Source: Planctomycetia bacterium
Lineage (GTDB): Bacteria; Planctomycetota; Phycisphaerae; Phycisphaerales; SM1A02
DNA length: 64,000 nucleotides
Assembly (NCBI GenBank): GCA_005787685.1
Contig: SYAC01000038.1
Coordinates: forward strand, 1 to 64,000
Reading direction: 5' to 3'
Shown here: piece by piece, positions 49,515 to 56,439 of the stretch
Layout: each line of letters starts with the position of its first letter
Numbering within the stretch: the stretch's first letter is position 1
Notes under the pieces: generated by a model
The model's database searches: none
The model's input: only the letters and a program-made list of their open reading frames with translations
What the model was told of the DNA's origin: nothing
Translations under genes and position numbers: made by a program

Positions 49515-51179
49515 TTAGCGCGTTTCGTCTTTGGGTAAGAGGGCATGCATAATCTTCACCAATTGTTTCATATTCACTGGCTTGCTCAGATAGTCGTTGG
49601 CGCCAGCAGCCATGCAACGTTCGCGGTCGCCCCCAATGGCGCAGGAAGTCAACGCAATGATGGGGATTTTCGCATATTGGTTGTCGGCACGCAAATGGAC
49701 GATGGCGTCAAGGCCATCCATCTGGGGCATTTGAATATCCATGAGCACCAATGAAGGAGCGTGCTGACGAGCCATTTTGACCGCCTCCAAACCATCGCGC
49801 GCCTGGATCACACGCCATTGATTCGCACGCAAATAATCAGATACCGTAATCAGGTTGATCTCATTGTCGTCGGCCACCAAGACGAGCGGAGTGTTGCTTG
49901 GAAGTATCTTGGTGGGCGAGATTTCAGAAATGGTGACAGCGCCTTTGTCGCCGCCACGAATCGCATTCTCTAAACCCTTGCCAGGAATCCGAAGGGTGAA
50001 GCAGCTGCCTTTGCCAATTTCACTTTCCACCGTCACGCTACCACCATGCAATTCGGCCAACTTCAGCACCAGGCTTAGACCAAGTCCAGTTCCCGCGTAC
50101 TGGCGGGAAAGTTTGGAATCCAATTGTGTGAAGGGACTAAAGAGTCGCTTTAAATCTTCAGTGGTAATTCCAATGCCAGTGTCCCGAACGGAGAACATAA
50201 GTGATTCACTTTCCAAATCCCACATGGTCTCCAGAGTCACGCTGCCGCCATCCGGAGTGAACTTCACTGCGTTGGAAAGCAGATTCACCAATATTTGTTT
50301 CAGGCGGCGTTCGTCGGCCATAAGCATGACGGATTTATCGTTCATAGCCAGCGTGAGATTTAAATTTTTCTTTTGCGCCTGCCCAAGAACCAATCGCAGA
50401 CTTGCTTGGCACACATCTTCCATATTGGCGTTGTTCAACTCCAATTCCATTTTGCCGGCGCCAATTTTGGCAAGGTCCAGCAAGTCGTTGATCAGAGATA
50501 AAAGGTGGCGGCCACTTTCCGCGATGGTGTTGATGGACTGGGCTTGTTTTGCGTTCATCTCGCCGTAAACGCCCTCGGCCAGCGATTCGGAAAGTCCAAG
50601 CACGGCGTTCAGTGGCGTGCGCAATTCATGGCTCATGGCCGACAAGAAATCATCCTTGGAGCGCATGACGCGCGACAGTTCGGCGTTGGCCAATGAAAGT
50701 TTAGCGGTGCGATCGGCCACGAGTTGATATAAATCTCTCTTGATTATATCGTTGGTTTGAGTCATCTGAAGCAGGTCAACAGTGGAATCATGTAGCGCAA
50801 AATCGTTCATCACCAATTGCAACAATTGCATTTGCTTGAGTGTACGCACCCATGGTGAGCCAAGAAAAAGATATCGCTCTGGGTCGCGCAAAATTATCGC
50901 TTGCAAGCGCAACGATAAATTAGATGTTGCGGATTCGAATATAAAGATTCCAGTTTGTCGACGCGATATCAATTCTGGAGTGATCCGTTTCGCGCGGTCG
51001 CTTGACAAATCAAAGAGCGAAAAGTGATCATTCAATTCCTGGCCCACGCAAAATTGTGGGCAAATGCGGGCCAACACGGCGCCAGTTTGCAACACGCGCA
51101 TGTTTGCGTCTAGTAGAAAGTGAAACGGAAACAGTTTTGAAAACTGCTCGCGGTCAATCATGAAATCTGCCTGAGTCAT
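49515..51179 (-). CDS. Hybrid histidine kinase with N-terminal HNOBA sensor-associated domain
   Basis: A 554-residue protein from ATG 51179. Residues about 12-140 are an H-NOX-associated (HNOBA) domain, as in the regulatory part of soluble guanylate cyclase: FSKLFPFHFLLDANMRVLQTG, LRDPERYLFLGSPW and NDFALHDS. Then come a coiled linker, the dimerisation domain with His184 (SAMSHELRTPLN), an ATPase domain (ILVNLLSNAVKFTPDGG, VRDTGIGI, GTGLGLSLV) and a receiver domain with Asp481 (VLMDIQMPQMDG). There is no membrane segment, so it is a cytoplasmic kinase. It overlaps the H-NOX stop by 4 bp (ATGA). Confidence 0.93.
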   Translation of the reverse strand: MTQADFMIDREQFSKLFPFHFLLDANMRVLQTGAVLARICPQFCVGQELNDHFSLFDLSSDRAKRITPELISRRQTGIFIFESATSNLSLRLQAIILRDPERYLFLGSPWVRTLKQMQLLQLVMNDFALHDSTVDLLQMTQTNDIIKRDLYQLVADRTAKLSLANAELSRVMRSKDDFLSAMSHELRTPLNAVLGLSESLAEGVYGEMNAKQAQSINTIAESGRHLLSLINDLLDLAKIGAGKMELELNNANMEDVCQASLRLVLGQAQKKNLNLTLAMNDKSVMLMADERRLKQILVNLLSNAVKFTPDGGSVTLETMWDLESESLMFSVRDTGIGITTEDLKRLFSPFTQLDSKLSRQYAGTGLGLSLVLKLAELHGGSVTVESEIGKGSCFTLRIPGKGLENAIRGGDKGAVTISEISPTKILPSNTPLVLVADDNEINLITVSDYLRANQWRVIQARDGLEAVKMARQHAPSLVLMDIQMPQMDGLDAIVHLRADNQYAKIPIIALTSCAIGGDRERCMAAGANDYLSKPVNMKQLVKIMHALLPKDETR

Positions 51180-51736
51180 TGTTTGGCCGCGTCGCCCCAA
51201 TAGACAAGAAATTCGTCATGGTCGTCGCCCTTGTCTTTGAATTTGGTCTGCGTGATTTGCGCGGGCGTGTTATACAATTTGGCAACGCCACTGAATAGAC
51301 CCCGCACAAAAACGGACAAGCCAGGGCGGTGGCTGAAGTAGTGCATGGTGATTCGATCCGCTTTCCGATTGGAACATTCAAAGCGCGGCGGTTTGAGATT
51401 TGGAAAAATAAGCGCCACGCGAATGTGAAACATTGGAAGGTATTCCAGAAACTCCGGCAAATTGCGGCCAGCGGAACTGAGCATGTCCCCGTATTCCTCT
51501 CGCGCAGTGTGCAGAATCCAAAACTCGCCAAAAGCGAACAGAATTTCGTCCGCGCTCATTCCCAGCACTTCTGTGGCCGCGCCAATCAAGCCATAGGTTA
51601 TGGAGTCGGGGTAGCTTTCATTGCTCAGGAAAACATCTTCCTTCACGCCCGCCTTTCTTTTAATGGATTCCCATTTGTCAATGCCGAATGTGGTCGTGAC
51701 AAGTGCTTGCACCGATTTATTCACCATTCCGTACAT
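51176..51736 (-). CDS. H-NOX heme nitric-oxide/oxygen sensor protein
   Basis: A 186-residue stand-alone heme sensor. It starts MYGMVNKSVQ, the classic H-NOX beginning. The proximal heme ligand is His104 in LPMFHIRVALIFPNLKPP, and the heme-propionate motif YxSxR is Tyr133-Ser135-Arg137 (HYFSHRPGL). The distal pocket around residues 70-80 is FGEFWILHTAREEYG. In known systems NO binding breaks the His-iron bond and changes the activity of the cognate kinase. GGAG lies 6 nt ahead of the ATG. It is first in the operon with the kinase and the HD-GYP protein. Confidence 0.95.
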   Translation of the reverse strand: MYGMVNKSVQALVTTTFGIDKWESIKRKAGVKEDVFLSNESYPDSITYGLIGAATEVLGMSADEILFAFGEFWILHTAREEYGDMLSSAGRNLPEFLEYLPMFHIRVALIFPNLKPPRFECSNRKADRITMHYFSHRPGLSVFVRGLFSGVAKLYNTPAQITQTKFKDKGDDHDEFLVYWGDAAKQ

Positions 51737-51751
51737 GACAGGCTCCTAGAA

Positions 51752-51790
51752 ATGTGTAAGTATAAAATTCAATTGACGAATTAAAAATAA
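51752..51790 (-). promoter_or_regulatory. Likely promoter of the H-NOX operon
   Basis: On the minus strand TATACT lies at plus positions 51759-51764, about 23 bp ahead of the H-NOX ATG, in an A+T-rich stretch (51760-51800) that stands out from the surrounding DNA. The -35 region is poor (TTTTTA at 17 bp spacing). A short leader with GGAG would result. Confidence 0.35.
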
Positions 51791-51890
51791 GAAATTAATA
51801 CTAGACGCATTGACTCGCGCGCAAATAGGTCTGTGGGGGCATGAGCAATATGGCTGTTTTCATTGGTATAGTTTACTTGATCATTCTAAG

Positions 51891-52334
51891 ATGCTTAAGC
51901 CAAATACATTGTTGCTCGTGCTCACGGGGGCGCTTATGTGGCTTTGTTGTGGTTGTCAAAGTGGCCAGCCAAAGCTGAACGCCAATGAAATGCCGCAAAA
52001 TTCTAGACATATTTGGATCAGCAAACGCAGTTCTGGACAGTGCGCCACGACACATTGCCAATCGCCAAGCCGATTGCAATTGTGATTTCAGTGGATTGCG
52101 ATGTGGTGTTGCGGGACATCAAGGGTCTGCAGATTCGTGAATACACTTTAAATATTGCTGCCAGCGCGGGCTTGTACGCCTCAAATCGTGTGTGGGGATC
52201 CGACCCGCGCGTGGGATCAGCGGACCTGATCGTCACCACGCATTCGATCGAGGAGACTGTAAAAAGCATGGCGCTGGCTGGGCCGTATCCATCGTTGAAC
52301 AGCGCGTGCGATTTCATCGCCCCAATCATTTATG
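51891..52334 (+). pseudogene. Lipoprotein gene broken by a frameshift and truncated
   Basis: The ATG at 51891 opens a good lipoprotein signal peptide (LVLTGALMWLCCGC). After about 38 codons the coding sense moves to another frame, which runs with sensible protein sequence from about 52013 (FWTVRHDTLPIAKPIAIVISVD) to SACDFIAPIIYDCY near 52333. A single indel between 52006 and 52080 would join the two. The gene then ends where the transposase remnant begins. No family recognised. Confidence 0.55.
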
Positions 52335-52758
52335 ATTGTTACGCAGCACATTCCAGACAAGCGTTTACAGATGGTGCGTTACGACGGCTGGTATTCCAAC
52401 AAGATGTGTGGTCAGCGCAGCAAGCGTGCCGAGGAGGCCGCGTGCGAGTACGCGGCAGCAGAGCAGTGGTGTGGTGCGGCAGCAAACTCAGCTGTGGAAA
52501 CAGCTGTGGAAATTATCGAGCATCATGAGTCGAAGCCGCGGCGCATTCCATTGCGATCGTGGCGCGAACTCATCAAGCTTGATCATGAAAGTCTGGGAAG
52601 TTGATCCGCTGTTGTGTCCCCAATGCCAGCACCAGATGCGCCCAATTTGACTGATCATGATGTCACTCATCAATGATGCGCAGATCATTGAGCGCATCTG
52701 GCGGCATGTTGGCCAGTGGCTTGACGATCCGATGCCGGAGTATGACTGCGGACTCTGA
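52335..52758 (+). pseudogene. Remnant of an IS91-family (Y2) transposase, C-terminal part
   Basis: Three pieces in two frames match the C-terminus of IS91/IS801-type transposases: HIPDKRLQMVRYDGWYSN followed by a charged spacer and WRELIKL in one frame; WEVDPLLCPQCQHQMRPI after a frameshift near 52590, with the zinc-type CPxC; and, past an in-frame TGA at 52648, DAQIIERIWRHVGQW. The family pattern is RYYGWYSN...RW..LIK.VYEVDPLLCP.CG..M. The N-terminal catalytic part with the two tyrosines is gone. It cannot move on its own. Confidence 0.75.
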
Positions 52759-52789
52759 TGACTGATTCGCAGCGCGATACGCCGCGCTG

Positions 52790-52842
52790 AAGCAGCAATG
52801 ACATTTCAGACCGCGATCGACTGCGCGCAAGCAGCAATGACA
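52790..52842. repeat. Two 14-bp direct repeats beside the transposase remnant
   Basis: AAGCAGCAATGACA occurs at 52790-52803 and 52829-52842, 32 bp after the end of the transposase remnant. They could be part of the old element end or of its insertion site. Confidence 0.45.
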
Positions 52843-53110
52843 CACGGGATTTGAAAATTTTCTAATTCTTCAAAGGCGCCGTGGATGTCGCATGGAATCA
52901 TTGCGTTCATTTGCGCCACTCGACCACCGTCGAAGCGATGGGGGACGCACGGGAACGCTCCGCGGCAAGGGCAATGTCCGAGCGCGCCACATTGTCGCCC
53001 GACGCTCGCACTCAAGCACTGCGGTGGCACAGTCAAGGCATGGAATCAGTGTTCCTCGGCGGACTTGTTGGGCGCCCGCCCGCGACGCTGGAAATGCGAA
53101 TTCCCATCAA
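52843..53110. other. Stretch without a recognisable gene
   Basis: Several short overlapping open frames exist on both strands but none has a ribosome site, a recognisable domain or convincing codon use. It lies inside the decayed segment between the H-NOX operon and the aminotransferase gene. Confidence 0.5.
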
Positions 53111-53401
53111 CAATATTATTATTCAGAACTCGAGCAGTTCAACAGGGCCGTCATGTATTCGCGGCAGTAGTGCGTGAGCCTCGTTGCAGTGTTCCTCGCT
53201 CTCGTGTCGCAAGTGGATGGGGTGAGGGTGGCTTACATTGCCTTTTTTCCGGTCCTGTTTCTGTGGTTTCTCGATGCGAAGAATGAGTTCCAAAAAGTGC
53301 AGCTGCTGAGGCTCTACGAGCGCGTGCGGACGACGCCTCCCGACCGTATTGATTTCGACATCCGCACAAGTGAACTCAAAATCCCGAGTGACAGCGTTTG
53401 A
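53111..53401 (+). pseudogene. Fragment of a small two-helix membrane protein with an internal stop
   Basis: In one frame YYYSELEQFNRAVMYSRQ is followed by TAG (53168) and then by VSLVAVFLALVSQ, a second helix YIAFFPVLFLWFLDA and an amphipathic end (LLRLYERVRTTPPDRIDFDI). This layout (a helix ahead of two membrane segments, then L..LY..VR...DFD) is common in small bacterial membrane proteins of unknown function. The N-terminal part is missing and the TAG interrupts it. A 75-residue GTG-started ORF from 53174 might still be made. Confidence 0.45.
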
Positions 53402-53407
53402 ATCTAC

Positions 53408-53485
53408 ATGTTGTCAGGTGAGACTTTTCTTTTCTACATTGCAATGCTGGTTTGCATCTTCGTCATCGACTGGATTGTGCGCTAG
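53408..53485 (+). CDS. Possible 25-residue hydrophobic peptide
   Basis: ATG 53408 to TAG 53485 encodes MLSGETFLFYIAMLVCIFVIDW and three more residues, a single membrane helix, starting 6 bp after the preceding frame ends. No ribosome site is seen, and it lies among broken genes, so it may be chance. Confidence 0.15.
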   Translation: MLSGETFLFYIAMLVCIFVIDWIVR

Positions 53486-53555
53486 AGGGTTCCTTTGCAG
53501 ACGCGCCTTACGCCGGCAATCACGCCACGCCGAAGCAGTTGTTCAGTGCGCGCGT

Positions 53556-53709
53556 GATTGCGATGGGGCGTCCACTGGCAGCAAGTGGCCCCCCATTGTT
53601 GTCAGGCTAGTTCATGAAACTTAACGGCGCGGTGCCAAGCGCGGTCTGGCGGCGCTGTGTGTTGGCATTGGGCAGGGACTTGCAACGCTGTTTGAGCAGG
53701 CGTGCGTGT
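53556..53709 (+). pseudogene. Decayed second copy of the thiolase 3' end
   Basis: This stretch aligns with 48281-48435 over its whole length with one or two single-base indels. It has lost the reading frame: the GHPLG region reads as MGRPLAASG and a TAG appears soon after. Nearly identical blocks include GGGCAGGGACTTGCAACGCTGTT at both sites, each split here for length. It ends 2 bp from the stop of the convergent aminotransferase. It marks the original junction between the thiolase and the KamA operon, or the target duplication of the inserted segment. Confidence 0.8.
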
Positions 53710-53711
53710 GT

Positions 53712-55064
53712 TCAGCCGATCTTTCTCAGTCCACTTTCCATCGCTGCCACCAGCGCGTCAATGTCTGCCTCGGTCATGGGAGTTGACAGCATGCCCGTGC
53801 ATGTGCCAACCATCAGGAAACCTTGGTCGAATAGGTGTTCAAGCATCATCTTGAGTCGGCGATTCTCATCGGCGCTGGGGTAGGCCTCGCGGTAGTTCGC
53901 TGGTACATCGGCTTTCATGTGCAGGCGAAACATGCTTCCGCCGCCAGTCACGCTGGCGCAAGCCTTGGTGCGATGGATGGCTTGCGCAATGCCATTGCGT
54001 ACGCGCTCGCCAAGCGCGTTCAAGCGCGCCACGGCGGGTTGATCAAAGTGCTCCATGGCGATTCGTCCCGCGGTCATGGTGACTGGATTTGCGGAGAATG
54101 TGCCTGACAGTGGAAAGAGAAGTTTGGCCGCGCCCGGATTGAGCACTTGCATGACATCGGCGCGACCAGCAAGCGCGCCCACTGGAAAGCCGCCGCCGAT
54201 CATCTTGCCCAGCGCGGTGAGATCGCCATGAATATCGTAACCCTGCTGCGCGCCGCCGTAGTGCGTGCGAAAGGTAATGACTTCATCCAGCACAAGAAGC
54301 GCGCCGTTCTTCACGGTCCACTCGCGCATGGCGGTCACAAACTCACGCGACGCGGGCTTTAACCCCACGCGGTGTGGCATGAGGTCAAGCAGCACGCATG
54401 CAAGTTCACCACGGTGCTCGTTCAGTAGCGCGATGGATCGATCAACATCGTTGAAAGGAATCACCACCACATCGTCCATGGCGGATTGCGGCTGACCATG
54501 CACCAGCGGCACGCGATTTGGATGATCAACAGCGCCCCAGTTGGCGGGCGATGAGCCCTGGCTGGTTTCCACATAGTCGTAGGCGCCGTGGTATGCACCT
54601 TCCACTTTGGCAATCTTGGGGCGACCAGTGAACGCGCGCGCGGCTTTCAGCGCGGCCATGACGGCTTCGGTGCCGGAATTCACAAATCGAATTTGGTCAA
54701 AGCCATCGCTGCGCGAGCACAGGTGCTCCGCATGCAGAACTTCCTGCTCGGTGGCCATCATGAAGGCGCTCCCGAGCGCAAGTTGCGCCGAGGCAGCTTC
54801 CACAATGGGCGCGTACGCGTGTCCGTGGATCAGTGAAGCGACATTGTTGGCAAAGTCGATGCGCGTAACTCCGTCTATGTCGGTGACGCGGCAGCCTTTT
54901 CCATACGCCACATAGGGGGGAACCGATGACCAAAGCACGGTATTGCGGCTGACACCGCCGGGCATGACCCTTTTGGCGCGCGCAAAAAGTTCCGCGCTGT
55001 GGCTCGTTGTGGGAGTCGCTACTTCTTTGGCCGAGTTGGTTGCCATGTTCATTTCCTTTTTCAT
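53712..55064 (-). CDS. Class III aminotransferase, HemL/beta-transaminase-like
   Basis: A 450-residue fold-type I PLP enzyme. The PLP lysine is Lys287 (LTALGKMIGGGFPVGALAG), the PLP-pyridine Asp260 is in LLVLDEV, and SGTEAVMAALKAARAFTGRPKI and GAYHGAYD form the phosphate and ring contacts. It looks like glutamate-1-semialdehyde aminomutase, but beta-amino-acid transaminases (for example beta-phenylalanine aminotransferase) have the same plan, including MPGGVSR and SGTF..N..TM.AG. Given its operon with an aminomutase and a CoA-transferase, I favour conversion of a beta-amino acid to a beta-keto acid over heme synthesis. It overlaps the CoA-transferase beta gene by 4 bp. Confidence 0.85.
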   Translation of the reverse strand: MKKEMNMATNSAKEVATPTTSHSAELFARAKRVMPGGVSRNTVLWSSVPPYVAYGKGCRVTDIDGVTRIDFANNVASLIHGHAYAPIVEAASAQLALGSAFMMATEQEVLHAEHLCSRSDGFDQIRFVNSGTEAVMAALKAARAFTGRPKIAKVEGAYHGAYDYVETSQGSSPANWGAVDHPNRVPLVHGQPQSAMDDVVVIPFNDVDRSIALLNEHRGELACVLLDLMPHRVGLKPASREFVTAMREWTVKNGALLVLDEVITFRTHYGGAQQGYDIHGDLTALGKMIGGGFPVGALAGRADVMQVLNPGAAKLLFPLSGTFSANPVTMTAGRIAMEHFDQPAVARLNALGERVRNGIAQAIHRTKACASVTGGGSMFRLHMKADVPANYREAYPSADENRRLKMMLEHLFDQGFLMVGTCTGMLSTPMTEADIDALVAAMESGLRKIG

Positions 55065-55732
55065 TTGCTTGCCTCAAGTGCAAGGTTGATGATCGGCGCG
55101 CCAGTGCGCTCTTGCACAAACTCAAATGATAGGCCAGGCGCCAGTTGCACAAGAGCAAATCCGCGCGCAGTCACATCAATGACCGCCAAGTCCGAGTAAA
55201 TACGAGTCACAACGCCGCGGCCAGTGAGCGGATAGGAGCAGCTTGGAACAAGCTTTGGCTCGCCTTCCTTGGTGACATGCGTTGTCATGACAAACACTCG
55301 CTTCACGCCAGCAACTAAATCCATTGCGCCGCCCACGGCGGGAATGGCGTCGTCAGCGCCGGTTGACCAATTGGCCAGATCGCCGTTGGCGGCAACTTGC
55401 AGAGCGCCCAACACTGAAAGATCAAGATGCCCGCCGCGAATCATGGCGAAACTTGTGGCTTGGTCAAAGAACGCGGCGCCAGGCATCATGGTCACGCGGC
55501 GTTTCCCCGCGTTGATGAGTTCGGGATCACCTTGGTCCGCGGCGGGTGATGGACCCATGCCAAGCAGTCCGTTCTCGGTGTGATAGATAAATGTTCGCCC
55601 CTGGGGCACATGTCGTGCGACAAGTTCGGGAATGCCAATTCCAAGATTCACATAGGAACCGTTGGGTATGTCCTGCGCAACACGCTGCGCGATTTCGTCG
55701 CGTGTCCAACCGATGGAAGTGGCAACGCTCAT
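55061..55732 (-). CDS. scoB: 3-oxoacid CoA-transferase subunit B
   Basis: A 223-residue beta subunit of a family I CoA-transferase (ScoB/AtoA/PcaJ type). The catalytic glutamate is Glu53 in HTENGLLGMGP; NLGIGIPELVARHVPQG and GGAMDLVAG are family marks. With subunit A it moves CoA from a donor such as succinyl-CoA to a 3-oxo acid. Both ends overlap neighbouring genes by 4 bp, so it is coupled to subunit A upstream and to the aminotransferase downstream. Substrate cannot be read from sequence. Confidence 0.92.
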   Translation of the reverse strand: MSVATSIGWTRDEIAQRVAQDIPNGSYVNLGIGIPELVARHVPQGRTFIYHTENGLLGMGPSPAADQGDPELINAGKRRVTMMPGAAFFDQATSFAMIRGGHLDLSVLGALQVAANGDLANWSTGADDAIPAVGGAMDLVAGVKRVFVMTTHVTKEGEPKLVPSCSYPLTGRGVVTRIYSDLAVIDVTARGFALVQLAPGLSFEFVQERTGAPIINLALEASK

Positions 55733-56439
55733 GGGTAACTTGCTCCAACTTCGTTGAGCGCGGATTCAAGCGCCGGCGACGGCACATGCACCACTCGATC
55801 CACAAAGATGCCGGGGGTGACAATCCCCTCTGGATCAAGTTCGCCGGCTTCAACAACTTGGGCCACTTGCACAATGGTCACGGTGGCGGCGGTGGCCATC
55901 ATGGGCGCGAAGTTTCGCGCGGTGCGGTGGTACAGAACATTGCCGTGCGTGTCGGATACGCGGCCTTTGATCAGCGTGAAGTCGGCGCGAATGCCCAGCT
56001 CTAGCACATGTTCGCGGCCGTCGAACACGCGCGACTCTTTGCCTTGCGCCAGCGGCGTGCCCACCGCGGTCGGCGTGTAAAACCCCACAATTCCAGCGCC
56101 ACCAGCGCGGATGCGCTCGGCTAGTGTTCCTTGCGGTACAAGTTCAAGCTCTATTTTTCCAGCGCGATACAGATCAGGGAACACGGTTGAGCCTGCGGTT
56201 TTAGGAAACGAGCAGATGATCTTGCTGACACGCTGCGCGCGCAGAAGCGCGGCAAGTCCAACCAGGCCAGTGCCCGAGTTGTTGCTCACGACCGTCAAGT
56301 TTTTCGCGCCCTGATCAATCAGGGCATGAATGAGCTCGATTGGACTTCCCGCTTCGCCAAAGCCACCGATCATGACAGTGGCGCCATCGGAGATGTCGGC
56401 GACCGCCTCGCGGGCGCTACCAACGCGCTTGTCGATCAT
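55729..56439 (-). CDS. scoA: 3-oxoacid CoA-transferase subunit A
   Basis: A 236-residue alpha subunit of a family I CoA-transferase (ScoA/AtoD/PcaI type). The CoA-binding glycine-rich motif is GGFGEAGSP near residue 25, followed by NLTVVSNNSGTG and the VPQGTLAERIRAGGAGI.GFYTPTAVGT segment typical of this subunit. It overlaps KamA by 4 bp upstream and subunit B by 4 bp downstream. Confidence 0.92.
   Translation of the reverse strand: MIDKRVGSAREAVADISDGATVMIGGFGEAGSPIELIHALIDQGAKNLTVVSNNSGTGLVGLAALLRAQRVSKIICSFPKTAGSTVFPDLYRAGKIELELVPQGTLAERIRAGGAGIVGFYTPTAVGTPLAQGKESRVFDGREHVLELGIRADFTLIKGRVSDTHGNVLYHRTARNFAPMMATAATVTIVQVAQVVEAGELDPEGIVTPGIFVDRVVHVPSPALESALNEVGASYP

Noticed and set aside
53712-55064. 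Calling the aminotransferase HemL of heme synthesis
   Set aside because: The fold is the same, but the operon with KamA and a CoA-transferase and the similarity to beta-transaminases make this doubtful; no other heme gene is nearby.
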